Assembly (NCBI RefSeq): GCF_016629665.1
Contig: NZ_JAEPRQ010000004.1
Location: 1-64,000 of the forward strand
Direction: 5' to 3'
DNA from: Paracoccus caeni
Lineage (GTDB): Bacteria > Pseudomonadota > Alphaproteobacteria > Rhodobacterales > Rhodobacteraceae
Length of the DNA: 64,000 nt
Below, piece after piece: positions 25,103 through 33,401 of the stretch. The notes below the pieces were generated by a model. The model worked only from the letters and a program-made list of their open reading frames with translations, was not told where the DNA came from and ran no database searches. The stretch's first letter is position 1. The number at the start of each line of letters is the position of its first letter. Made by a program: the position numbers and the translations under genes.

Positions 25103-26308
25103 TCAGTTGACCTTCTTGAACTTGGCTGCCTCTTCGGAACCGCCAGTCGCATTGCCCTTGGAATAGGAATGCGCGCCGACCCCGGCCAGACCGCCACCCT
25201 GGACGATCAGGTATTCGTCGCGGATCGGGCGACCTTCAAAGTGGCATTCCAGGATCTCGCGGGTCCCCGCTGCATAGCGCGCCTGAGCCGACAGCGAGGT
25301 GCCCGAGATATGCGGGGTCATGCCGTGATGCGGCATCGAGCGCCACGGGTGATCTTCCGGGGCGGGCTGCGGGAACCAGACGTCGCCCGCGTAGCCTGCC
25401 AGCTGACCCGATTCCAGTGCCCGCGCGATGGCGTCGCGGTCGCAGAGCTTGCCGCGCGCGGTGTTGACCAAATAGGCGCCACGCTTGAAGTGCTTCAGCG
25501 TGGTGTCGTTGATCATATGTTCGGTTTCGGGGTGCAGCGGGCAGTTCAGCGTCACCAGATCGCAGGCCTCATAAAGGCTTTCGCGGGTGGCGTGCCAGGT
25601 CAGGTTCAGCTCTTCCTCGACCGCCTGCGGCAGGCGGTGGCGGTCGTTGTAGTGCAGATGGGTGTCGAAGGGCTTCAGCAGCTTCAGCACCCGCAGGCCG
25701 ATGCGGCCGGCGGCGACGGTGCCGACATGCATGCCTTCGATATCATAGGAACGGGCCACGCAATCGGCGATGTTCCAGCCGCCCTTCATCACCCAGTTGT
25801 AGCTGGGGATATAGTTCCGCACGAGGCTGAGCGCCTGCATCACGACGTGCTCGGCCACCGAGTTCGAGTTGCAATAGGTCACCTCGGCGACGGTGATGCC
25901 GCGGTCGATGGCCGCCTGCAGGTCCACATGGTCGGACCCGATCCCGGCGGTCAGCGCCATCTTCAGCTTCGGAGCCTTGGCGATGCGCTCTGCCGTCATA
26001 TAGGCGGGCCAGAAGGGCTGCGAGATCACCACCTCGGCATCGTGCAGATGCTGTTCCAGAACCGAGTCCGGGCCGTCCTTGGACGAGGTGACGATCAGCT
26101 CGTGACCCTGTGATTCCAGATACTTGCGCAGGCCCAGCTCACCGGAAACCGACCCAAGCAGATGGCCGGGGGTGAAGTCGATGGCCTTCGGCGTCGGCAG
26201 GGTCTGGCCGTCCGGATACTTGTCGATCTTCGGCAGATCGTCGCGGGCATAGGAGGAGGGGTAGCCGTCCACCGGATCATCGTAGAGAACCAGAACAACC
26301 TTAGCCAT
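25103..26308 (-). CDS. fdh: NAD-dependent formate dehydrogenase
   Basis: A 401-residue enzyme that oxidises formate to CO2 with NAD+, acting in the cytoplasm without cofactors other than NAD. It shows the metal-free FDH hallmarks: PFWPAYMTAERIAKAPKLKM (substrate site), Asn in TYCNSNSVAEHVVMQ, the Rossmann turn VAAGRIGLRVLKLLKP, and MTPHISGTSLSAQARYA with the catalytic His. It looks very like the enzyme known from Paracoccus. First gene of the block with HPP and OFA proteins; a LysR gene further right and the inverted repeats at 26492-26541 may control it. Confidence 0.96.
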   Translation of the reverse strand: MAKVVLVLYDDPVDGYPSSYARDDLPKIDKYPDGQTLPTPKAIDFTPGHLLGSVSGELGLRKYLESQGHELIVTSSKDGPDSVLEQHLHDAEVVISQPFWPAYMTAERIAKAPKLKMALTAGIGSDHVDLQAAIDRGITVAEVTYCNSNSVAEHVVMQALSLVRNYIPSYNWVMKGGWNIADCVARSYDIEGMHVGTVAAGRIGLRVLKLLKPFDTHLHYNDRHRLPQAVEEELNLTWHATRESLYEACDLVTLNCPLHPETEHMINDTTLKHFKRGAYLVNTARGKLCDRDAIARALESGQLAGYAGDVWFPQPAPEDHPWRSMPHHGMTPHISGTSLSAQARYAAGTREILECHFEGRPIRDEYLIVQGGGLAGVGAHSYSKGNATGGSEEAAKFKKVN

Positions 26309-26680
26309 GTGACTTCCTTTTCAGCGTTCATGAGGCACCAGAAGCCCAGCCCCTGCACCGCATTTCCGGGCGCAAAGGTTCAGCAGGACGCAGGTTTCCG
26401 GGGCCTGACCCGGGGGTCAGACGCTCCGGACGCATGGGTCCGGGATGAAATCGGGGCTTCCCTCCCTGGATGCCTCGGGGTGAGCGAGGTGTCTTGTCGG
26501 ACAAGAGAAGCTTGCATGCCATTGTATGCGGCTTCCAATGGAAATTATGCACGAATCCATAGACGATGCCGATGAAGCCGCAGTGCAGCGATGGATTTAA
26601 TCTATTGCATCGCTATGGTTATAGGCTGGGGTCCGGTTTTCACGCCGCGCGTTTTCTGCACAGGAAAACTGTCGGATTTC
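26309..26680. promoter_or_regulatory. Control region of formate dehydrogenase with inverted repeats
   Basis: No gene seen. Inverted repeats: TCTTGTC-G-GACAAGA (26492-26506), CCATTG-N11-CAATGG (26519-26541), which is the size of a LysR site with a T-N11-A core, and CTGACC-CGGG-GGTCAG (26405-26420), a small hairpin in the leader side. An AT-rich stretch with GATTTAATCTATTGC lies at about 26590-26605. Promoter position not determined. Confidence 0.45.
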
Positions 26681-26983
26681 TTAGTCTGACCGCATGTCGA
26701 GGCCGGAAATCATGTCCGCCACTGCGCAGTCCTGCCCGGTCGCCCGTGCGTTCAGCCCGGCGACGATCCATTTGCGGTCCTCTGTGCTCTGGTCCTGGCT
26801 GAGTTTGGCGATGCAGTCAAACGCCTCGATTCCAAGCCGGTATCCTCCATGATCTGCAGACGCCCCGGCATCGATTTTACCACCAGCCTGCTGGAAGGCC
26901 GTTGTGCCCTACTTGCGCACCAGAAGGATCTTTCCTTCCTCGTTCAGGATCAGTCCCACAGCGAAATGGATGTCACCTGCCAT
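26681..26983 (-). pseudogene. Fused NUDIX / PaiB-like gene remnant
   Basis: An ATG at 26983, overlapping the methyltransferase stop by 11 bases, begins a NUDIX-like start (FAVGLILNEEGKILLVRK), then a TAG stop where intact proteins have Arg, then GTTAFQQAGGKIDAGA. Without a frame change it continues as FDCIAKLSQDQSTEDRKWIV and AGLNARATG, which resembles the C-terminus of PaiB-type FMN-binding regulators (KLSQNR..DR..VIAGL), up to TAA at 26681. The NUDIX catalytic box is missing. It looks like two neighbouring genes joined by a deletion and then disabled. Confidence 0.62.
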
Positions 26984-27746
26984 CTGCCACTATCAGACAG
27001 AGTGAACCTTCATATTCAGGCTGATTGCGCAATGATCCGTAGGCAGCGTCCCAACTTCCCGAACACAGCGCCTCTGAAAGGGCATCGACATAACAGGCGG
27101 CAAGATCTGCGGGCACAAAGCTCCAGGCCGAATTCGCCTGACGCGCCCCGGGATCAAGCAGGGTTTCGGGGCGCCCGAAATAGGCTTCGTTAAACCCATC
27201 CCGGCAATCGAACGGGATGGGAACAGGCTCGACCCGAACCCTCTCTCCCAATGCGGCTGCGATGGTGTCGGGCGAAGGATAGCGCCGGGCCTCGGTTGCC
27301 AGCACTTCGGGGGCATAGTCGTTCAGCCAGAACCGCTGGACCGCGTCCGGAAGGCAGGTCAGGATCACGATCGGACCACGGGTTACACGGCGTGTCTCTC
27401 CCAGACCGCGTGCCAGATCGGTCCATTGATGAACGGTAAAGCTGGCCATGGCGGCGTCAAACGCCCCATCGTCGAATGGAAGATCTTCCGCCGTGGCGTC
27501 AACCGCCTGCGCCAGTGCTGCCGGCCGTTGAGCGCGCATCGTCGCCGAGGGCTCCACCGGGGTTACAACCCGGTCGGTCGGCTCATAGGACCCCGCCCCG
27601 GCCCCAACATTCAAGACATTGCTCGCAGCACCCAATGCCGCGTGAAGCCGCTTTGCTATCTGCGGATCTGGCTGCCTCCAGCGCGTATAGCCGCCACCAA
27701 TTGCACCGTAATTCGCATCGCCTGCACTGCCGTCTGGCTTTCTCAT
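26973..27746 (-). CDS. Class I SAM-dependent methyltransferase
   Basis: A 257-residue methyltransferase. Motif I is VLNVGAGAGSYEP near residue 45, motif II-like VTPVEPSATMRAQRP, and FDAAMASFTVHQWTDLARGL lies at motif IV. The N-terminus (YGAIGGGYTRWRQPDPQIAK) is common in the UbiE/Methyltransf_11 group. The substrate is not evident. It starts 7 bases after the LysR gene on the same strand, so both are co-transcribed, followed by the NUDIX/PaiB remnant. Confidence 0.85.
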   Translation of the reverse strand: MRKPDGSAGDANYGAIGGGYTRWRQPDPQIAKRLHAALGAASNVLNVGAGAGSYEPTDRVVTPVEPSATMRAQRPAALAQAVDATAEDLPFDDGAFDAAMASFTVHQWTDLARGLGETRRVTRGPIVILTCLPDAVQRFWLNDYAPEVLATEARRYPSPDTIAAALGERVRVEPVPIPFDCRDGFNEAYFGRPETLLDPGARQANSAWSFVPADLAACYVDALSEALCSGSWDAAYGSLRNQPEYEGSLCLIVADGR

Positions 27747-27752
27747 CCTCGC

Positions 27753-28703
27753 CTATCCCACCATCCGGGCGTTCGCATCCGCATCACCTCTGCCGAAGAT
27801 CACCTCGAAGCGCTGTTCGACATTGGCATGCTCGGCACAGTCCTGCAGCGCCAGCGCCATCGGAGATTGCGGCGAGCGATCAGAGAGCACGAGTCCGATC
27901 TTCTGCCGGTGTGACGGCTCGACCATGTCACGCAGCACGAGATCTTCTGTTTCGCCAAACACGAAGCCAAAGGTATGGGGGACAATCGCACACCAGTGGC
28001 CCGCTCGCAGATGCGCCGCAACGCCAAGGAATGAGTTGCTGACAACTTTGGGGCGAAGTGCCACCCCCGCGCTGGCGGCCACATCGTTCAGGATACGCCG
28101 GTTCTGCATGTCGTCTGACAGCAGGCATAGCGGTTGGGTCACAGCCGCAGCCCAACTGACGGTCATGTCCTTGGCAAAGGGATGATCAGAGCGGCAGGCG
28201 AACACATACCTCTCATGGTAGAGAGGAAAGCGCCGCACGTTCTGAAGTGGCTCATTGTCCAGATAGGTCAACCCGCCATCGATCTCAAAGGTCTCCAGCC
28301 CGCGCTGGATATCCCTGGAAGACATCGAACGCACCGCTATTTCCGCAAGCGGATTGCGGGCCTCAAATTGCTCGGACAGGAAGGCAATTGACGGCATGGC
28401 AGCGGGGATGACACCAAGGCGAAGCGTGCCGTTAAGCCCCCCCTTCTTCTTGCCTGTCAGATCGTCATGCATGCTGTCGTAGTCCGCCAGGATCTGGCGT
28501 CCCCAGACCAGAACCTTCTCGCCTTCCGGCGTTAACGCCATGAACCGATGCCCCCTGATGATGAGGGCCAGGTTGAGGTCATCTTCCAGTTTGCGGATCG
28601 CCTGTGACAGCGTCGGTTGGGTGACGTTGCAAATCTCTGCCGCCCGGCCGAAGTGCTGCTCTTCGGCCAGGGCCACGAAGAATTTCAGGTGTCGGATCAG
28701 CAT
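27753..28703 (-). CDS. LysR family regulator
   Basis: A 316-residue regulator with the winged helix LIRHLKFFVALAEEQHFGRA, NVTQPTLSQAIRKLEDDLNL and IRGHRFMALTPEGEKVLVWG, and a full effector domain (LNGTLRLGVIPAAMPSIAFL; ERYVFACRSDHPF). The sequence resembles the LysR genes next to formate dehydrogenase loci (FdsR type). Its likely target is the formate block, 1.4 kb to the left. The intervening genes are a methyltransferase and a dead NUDIX/PaiB gene. Confidence 0.87.
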   Translation of the reverse strand: MLIRHLKFFVALAEEQHFGRAAEICNVTQPTLSQAIRKLEDDLNLALIIRGHRFMALTPEGEKVLVWGRQILADYDSMHDDLTGKKKGGLNGTLRLGVIPAAMPSIAFLSEQFEARNPLAEIAVRSMSSRDIQRGLETFEIDGGLTYLDNEPLQNVRRFPLYHERYVFACRSDHPFAKDMTVSWAAAVTQPLCLLSDDMQNRRILNDVAASAGVALRPKVVSNSFLGVAAHLRAGHWCAIVPHTFGFVFGETEDLVLRDMVEPSHRQKIGLVLSDRSPQSPMALALQDCAEHANVEQRFEVIFGRGDADANARMVG

Positions 28704-28791
28704 ATGTTCCCCTTCCGGCCTATGTCCCAGGCGACGCGATATATTTGACGAAACATATCGAAATCTGCAACCTGCCGCCCGATAGAAAACC

Positions 28792-29103
28792 CAGCCGGTT
28801 CACGTGCGACATGCGGCCGAAACGTTGAAATCCCCCGCTCTCGGCATCGGCATCGCATACGGCACGGAGAACCTCGAGCATCTCCTCAATGTTTCCGCTT
28901 CGGAAATGAGCGCGCGGCCCGATGACCCCGACCATTTTCTTGACTGGCTCAAGACGCAAACAAGGTGGCGTCCGGTCTTCGGCATCTAGCCGCGAACCTT
29001 TGCTCCTCGCGGAATCTATCGAGACTATCTGCAGGACTTTCTTGCTGCCCGGGGCCTTAAAGAGGGCGATAGGCTGGTCCATCACCGCGCGATTGTGACC
29101 ATG
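28792..29103 (+). pseudogene. Remnant of an FAD/NAD(P)-binding protein (NAD_binding_9 type)
   Basis: The plus strand encodes GIGIAYGTENLEHLLNV, MSARPDDPDHFLDWLKTQ, then a stop at 28987 and, in the same frame, PRTFAPRGIYRDYLQDFLAA. This is the usual middle region of proteins with FAD/NAD(P) binding (YGT..HLLNV, MSARPDDPDHF, FAPR..Y..YL). The N-terminal GxGxxG part and the C-terminal two thirds are absent. It is a fragment in a stretch of about 480 bases without an intact gene. Confidence 0.62.
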
Positions 29104-29187
29104 TCGATCACTCCATGCGCTCCCAGCTGGTTCAAGCCGAGGGAAGGCTGCACATGGGTCAATTCTCAGTGGCAATCAACATGCCCG

Positions 29188-30267
29188 TTATCTCGGCGGT
29201 GCGAAGGGCCCCTCATAGCCCGCCTCGCGTTCCAGCAAGTGCAGCTTTTCGCAAAACAGCGACAGGTTTTCTTTATCCTGCCAGTAGTTGTAGAATATTT
29301 GTCCCCAATCCAGCTCGGCCCGCCTGATCGGGTCCGTCACCTGTTCACCATCAACGACCGGCGGGAAGTAATCGGCATAGAGGCCGTGGAAAACATGTGC
29401 TGCCTGCGCCTGAGAATAGAGCATCTTTTCTGGGAAAATCGCTTGCTGGTCATAGCATTCCAGAAGCTGGCGGCCGAAATAGGAGTTTACAAAATCCTTG
29501 ATATTGACCCTCAGACTCAGATCGCCCGGGATATCCTCCCCGCCCCCGGATGACGCAGTGACTGTCATCATCGCAAGCGCGCCATTCGGCAGCCACCATT
29601 GTCCAAGGTTCAGCACCCTCGCGGGCAGTTTCCGGTCCCACTCCTCCGTTGATACCAGAGTGCGAAACCTGTGCAGCTCTTCGCGCAGGGCGTCGGGAGA
29701 AAGCTTTTCGGTCGCCAGTATCACGCGCTCACAGGGCTTTTCGCTGATCTCGATACTGTTGTGAAAGCAGCTGCTCTGATCACGCGCCCGCAGCGTCAAC
29801 TCCATGATGCTCGCGTAAATCCGGCTAATCGCCTCGATATCGTCTTCGCCTTGTTGGGTCGCGGAACCATCGCCGGGATCCATTCGGATAAAGGTGTGAA
29901 AGTCGAGGTCAAGTTCATCTGTGACGCCGACATACATCCACAGCATCCCGGAATCGGGCTGATATGGCAGCGCGACACTTTGCCCCGCGCCATTGCGCAA
30001 TACGATCTGCAAGGGGGAGCCATCTTCGCCTCCCGGCCATAGTTCCAGGCCCTGCATGTCCAGCAGGATCTTGAAGTCATATTTCCGGGTGGAACGCGCC
30101 ATGGTGCCGCTGAACGGCTCGCCGATCTCGACATCGAGGATATCGGGCTGCAGCATCGCATCGCTCCGGTTTTCAGCAAATGTACGCAGCGAAGAAATCA
30201 GCACAATCCCCATTAGCGCGAGGACTGCCAGCATCAACGTAGCAGGGATGGGCCGCCGATGCCTCAT
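29188..30267 (-). CDS. Membrane-anchored protein of unknown family, third gene of a putative T6SS effector cassette
   Basis: A 359-residue protein that I do not recognise. Residues 8-28 (PATLMLAVLALMGIVLISSL) form one signal anchor, so most of the chain should be outside the cytoplasm. The rest is soluble, with patches such as LDMQGLELWPGGEDGSPLQI, Trp-rich VLNLGQWWLPNGALAMM and NYWQDKENLSLFCEKLHLLE. It overlaps the 462-residue protein gene by 4 bases (ATGA), so the two are made together. As the last gene of a DUF4123-led set it could be the periplasmic immunity partner, or a second effector component. No catalytic motif was found. Confidence 0.7.
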   Translation of the reverse strand: MRHRRPIPATLMLAVLALMGIVLISSLRTFAENRSDAMLQPDILDVEIGEPFSGTMARSTRKYDFKILLDMQGLELWPGGEDGSPLQIVLRNGAGQSVALPYQPDSGMLWMYVGVTDELDLDFHTFIRMDPGDGSATQQGEDDIEAISRIYASIMELTLRARDQSSCFHNSIEISEKPCERVILATEKLSPDALREELHRFRTLVSTEEWDRKLPARVLNLGQWWLPNGALAMMTVTASSGGGEDIPGDLSLRVNIKDFVNSYFGRQLLECYDQQAIFPEKMLYSQAQAAHVFHGLYADYFPPVVDGEQVTDPIRRAELDWGQIFYNYWQDKENLSLFCEKLHLLEREAGYEGPFAPPR

Positions 30268-31652
30268 CCAGCCGCCATCACGCTGCGGATCTCATCATAG
30301 AGGATCGGCCGAAGCTTTGGCGGATTTCGCGGGTCAAGTCCGGTCCCGTAGTCCAGAAGTGCGGGCTTCCCCCAGACCCATCTGAAATCGTTACTGTCAT
30401 TCGTGGCAGGCCAGTCGAAATTCTCATTCTCCGCGCGGACGAAATGCCGGACGACATCCTTGAACCACGGCGTTCGTTCATTGGGATCGGTGAAATCGCC
30501 GCGCGAATACGAGAAGAGGAAGGGCTGAGGCCCGACTGCGATCGGGCTCAGCGTAGCCGCTTTCAGCGGCAAGGATTGCAGCATATACGGCAGTTTCGAC
30601 GCAGAAAGCAGCGCCCTGATCCCGGAGAACTGCGTCGTTGGGCCATTACGATTGCCGACCACCTCGACCACCCGCTCAAGCGTATTCATGAAGCGGCTGA
30701 AGGAGGCATCGCCCCCCTGCTCTCCCAGGGCCACAAAATCCTCGTCGGGCACAGCGCCCCTTCTGGGGCGATACATGTAGTTTTCAAGGATATGACGCTG
30801 TTCATGGTCGATGATCGTCAGTGAGCCTTCAACATCATTCATCGCCAGTCTTCGCAACCCATTACGAAGATGGTTGTTCAGTGGCGAGCCGAATGTGCCG
30901 TTCCCCCAATAGACCGGGTGTTCTTTCGCATATTTGTCTTTCACATGTGCCACGAAGTGATCAAAGCACTCAAGGAACTCATCGACCTTGCTCAAGCGGA
31001 AAAAGCCGAATTCTGCCTCATGCATCTGGCAAAAATGCAAAACCGCGCCGAGATCCATATAGATCGCCAGATTGCCATATATCAGCCGCCTCAGACCGAT
31101 AAGGGTCTCGGGATAGCCCATATCCATCCACATGCGCGCAGAAATTTCCTGCCAGTCGACGAGGTTCGTGACATTGTTGTCATTCACGATGCCCCGCCCG
31201 CTTTCGTCATAGACGTCAGGCTCTTCTCCCCGCCCGGCCCAAGAGCCCCAACCCTTCAGCGCATCCAGCGCAGCGTCCATTGCATAACCGATATGGGTCG
31301 AACCAAGAGCCGCGCCACCAGCGAATTTAAGCCGTTTGGCCTCACCGTTTGGCTGCATGTAGATTCTGGCATAATCGGCCGAGATCGCCCTGTTTCGCTG
31401 CCGATGGGCCGCGAAATTCTCGATCGAGCAGCTTGCTGCGTTGCTGGAGCAGAGGTTTTTAACCCGCAGCACCTTCGCCATCACCTGATCGTAAAGCTTC
31501 TCGCACTGGCAACGATGGCAGGAAAGCGCCTTGGCATCTCCGGCTGCGGTCTGCGTCGAGAATGGGTTGGGTACGCGGCCCTGTTCCCCAACCTGCTGCC
31601 GTAGGATACGCGCATGCTGGTTCATGTGCCGGTCGAAGAAGGTGGATAGCAT
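30264..31652 (-). CDS. Cys-rich protein of unknown function, candidate T6SS effector (weak DUF2515 likeness)
   Basis: A 462-residue protein. Five Cys lie in the first 80 residues (C45, C48, C50 in SCHRCQC; C68 and C75), which may bind metal. Segments such as NRAISADYARIYMQ, ALGSTHIGYAMDAAL, GNLAIYMDLGAVLHFCQMHE and LTIIDHEQRHILENYM follow the order of DUF2515-type proteins, but the match is loose. No signal peptide or membrane helix. It begins in a TGATG overlap with the DUF4123 gene, the position where cognate effectors stand behind their adaptor. An enzymatic toxin is inferred, not shown. Confidence 0.72.
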   Translation of the reverse strand: MLSTFFDRHMNQHARILRQQVGEQGRVPNPFSTQTAAGDAKALSCHRCQCEKLYDQVMAKVLRVKNLCSSNAASCSIENFAAHRQRNRAISADYARIYMQPNGEAKRLKFAGGAALGSTHIGYAMDAALDALKGWGSWAGRGEEPDVYDESGRGIVNDNNVTNLVDWQEISARMWMDMGYPETLIGLRRLIYGNLAIYMDLGAVLHFCQMHEAEFGFFRLSKVDEFLECFDHFVAHVKDKYAKEHPVYWGNGTFGSPLNNHLRNGLRRLAMNDVEGSLTIIDHEQRHILENYMYRPRRGAVPDEDFVALGEQGGDASFSRFMNTLERVVEVVGNRNGPTTQFSGIRALLSASKLPYMLQSLPLKAATLSPIAVGPQPFLFSYSRGDFTDPNERTPWFKDVVRHFVRAENENFDWPATNDSNDFRWVWGKPALLDYGTGLDPRNPPKLRPILYDEIRSVMAAG

Positions 31653-32701
31653 CAGGCGGTCTCCGAATTGGCCTTGCGTGACATCTCCCAGGCCGTGTCA
31701 TGCATTCGGGCGAGTGTAGCCTGCGGGATCTCATGAGAGAGCGGCCTCATATCCACTACCCGTTCCACCGGCTGGCGCAACAGCCAAGAGGCGGCCAGAT
31801 AGTCGCTCACCTCGCGCTCTGAACGCAAGCCAAGCTGGTTGCGGGCATGATGAAATAATTCCACTAGGAATCTGTGCTCGTCGATATGGCTCGGAAGTCT
31901 GCCATAAGAATCGGTCAGCCACTTGCGTACGCGGGCGACAAAACCGTCCATCACCGCCAGCTGCAGCGCGTGCCGGTCCTGCAGACTCAGTACGAGCGGC
32001 CCCGCCTCCAGCCGCGCGGCATCGGCCTGACTCGCCGCCCAGATCCGCAGTATTCCATGCGGCGCATCGGGGATCATTATCGTCCCCGCCGCCAGAAGAC
32101 GTGCGCATACCGCGTGCGAGCCGTGATCCAGCAGATAGCGGGCGAAGACCGGGTTCCAGAAGCGCAGGAACATCCAGCGCGCTGCATCGCCCGCCTCGTC
32201 CCTGACCTGGGTCAGTTTGCGCAGCCGCCTGCGAACGCCATCGATCCCCAGATCCGAGCGCAGGAAGATCACTGCGCCGCTGTCCCACAGCCATCGATCC
32301 GAGGGCCCGCAGGTGAACAAGCTACGCGTCAAGGCATCCTCATCGGCAAGTTCGATCAGCCACGGCGCGACTGCGCCAAGCTGCACCGCCGCATCGCCAT
32401 CGAACAGGCAAACCGAAGCGGGCCTCCTGCCCTGCAAGCGCTGGTCCAGATTGGAAATGGCCGCCGCATCAAGCACCGCAAAGCCCTGACGGCCATCCAC
32501 ACCAAGAATAGTGTCGCGCAGTGCATCCGGCACGGATTTACGCGGCCACTGACCTAGTTGCTGGTCAAGCGGTGTGACCTGCAGGGTCCGGTATGGCGCT
32601 TGTTGTTGCTGAACCCGCCCGGCGGAAAGCACGTCTGAATGGTCCGATGCAGATGATGTAACCCGCCATGGATCGTCGGCTTCCGGAAACTGACTTAGCA
32701 T
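31652..32701 (-). CDS. DUF4123 domain protein (T6SS effector adaptor)
   Basis: A 349-residue protein with an N-terminal 70-residue extension and then the DUF4123 landmarks in order: GFAVLDAA (73-80), VCLFDGD (97-103), APWLIELA (112-119), RRLRKLTQVRDE (158-169) and ARWMFLRFWNPVFARYLL (174-191). DUF4123 proteins (Tap/TEC) load effectors on VgrG or PAAR spikes of the type VI secretion machine. No vgrG, hcp or tss gene occurs in this window, so the cassette is an orphan. It is first in a three-gene unit with the 462- and 359-residue proteins. Confidence 0.85.
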   Translation of the reverse strand: MLSQFPEADDPWRVTSSASDHSDVLSAGRVQQQQAPYRTLQVTPLDQQLGQWPRKSVPDALRDTILGVDGRQGFAVLDAAAISNLDQRLQGRRPASVCLFDGDAAVQLGAVAPWLIELADEDALTRSLFTCGPSDRWLWDSGAVIFLRSDLGIDGVRRRLRKLTQVRDEAGDAARWMFLRFWNPVFARYLLDHGSHAVCARLLAAGTIMIPDAPHGILRIWAASQADAARLEAGPLVLSLQDRHALQLAVMDGFVARVRKWLTDSYGRLPSHIDEHRFLVELFHHARNQLGLRSEREVSDYLAASWLLRQPVERVVDMRPLSHEIPQATLARMHDTAWEMSRKANSETA

Positions 32702-33345
32702 ACCTGTAATTCGTCAAGGGAGTGAAAATGGCATGAAAACACCGTTTTATGGGACGCGGCTTTGGTAAGGTCAATATGAGATGGGCCGGGTCGAGCCGCG
32801 ATGCAGTTCCCTTCAAGGCGAACATTGCAACATGTGTAGGCCGAAACAACAGGAAACCCTGTGGGTCCATCGCGGCAACGGGCATGAGTGCCCGGCACAC
32901 TATCTCAAAGATGCCGGGCGGTCTCTGATCGGGCAAACCGGCTTCGGGTCAAGCTGGCGCCCTCGGGGACGGCACAAGTCCATATCGACCGCCCAGGCGA
33001 CGCTGCACCGGATCCCGATTCAATCTCGCTATCTGTCGGTTCGGATTCCAGTCGACGGAACGGCGCATCCGGACCCATCTGGTTCGTCCTCCTTAGACGA
33101 GCAGGCTGGACCCTTTTTGGGATATCGCAGCTTACCTCGCTAGTTGCGGTTCCGCCTGACATCATCCTCTTAGCATTATTTATTTTTTAATAGATATCTA
33201 TATAATCGAAACCGCGCCAGACATCTTACCTGCGGATCACTCATCGCTTCTCTTTGCTGCTCCAATATTTCCGATAATGTTCCCTTATCGCATACGCAAA
33301 GTGAGTACAAGAATTACGCCTCACCGCCCGTCGAATCCTGGCTCT
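32702..33345. other. Long intergenic region with AT-rich tract
   Basis: No supportable gene in either direction: the open frames present have no family look and poor codon use. The segment at about 33170-33220 is very AT-rich (ATTATTTATTTTTTAATAGA and on), unlike the surrounding GC-rich DNA. It separates the putative effector cassette from parA-parB and may carry the promoter of the cassette. No vgrG or PAAR remnant was recognised. Confidence 0.4.
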
Positions 33346-33391
33346 AGTCAAAAAAATGGGCGAAGAATCCTCATAGATCCGTCGCCCATTT
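33346..33391 (-). terminator. Rho-independent terminator behind parA-parB
   Basis: AAATGGGCGA (33354-33363) pairs with TCGCCCATTT (33382-33391) around an 18-base loop. On the minus strand TTTTTTTGAC follows the stem. It lies 11 bases after the parB stop. Confidence 0.85.
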
Positions 33392-33401
33392 GTTGCCTGA
33401 C

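Noticed and set aside
26549..26560. The 12-mer GCACGAATCCAT shared (in inverse sense) with 35969-35980 upstream of parA
   Set aside because: A 12-base match is expected by chance many times in 64 kb, and the two places have no other likeness.
28720..29175. A 151-codon minus-strand frame
   Set aside because: It lies antisense to the FAD/NAD(P)-binding remnant, whose plus-strand reading has clear family residues.
32781..33190. Plus-strand frames of 100-120 codons in the gap before parB
   Set aside because: No recognisable domain, poor ribosome sites and composition unlike neighbouring genes; treated as chance.
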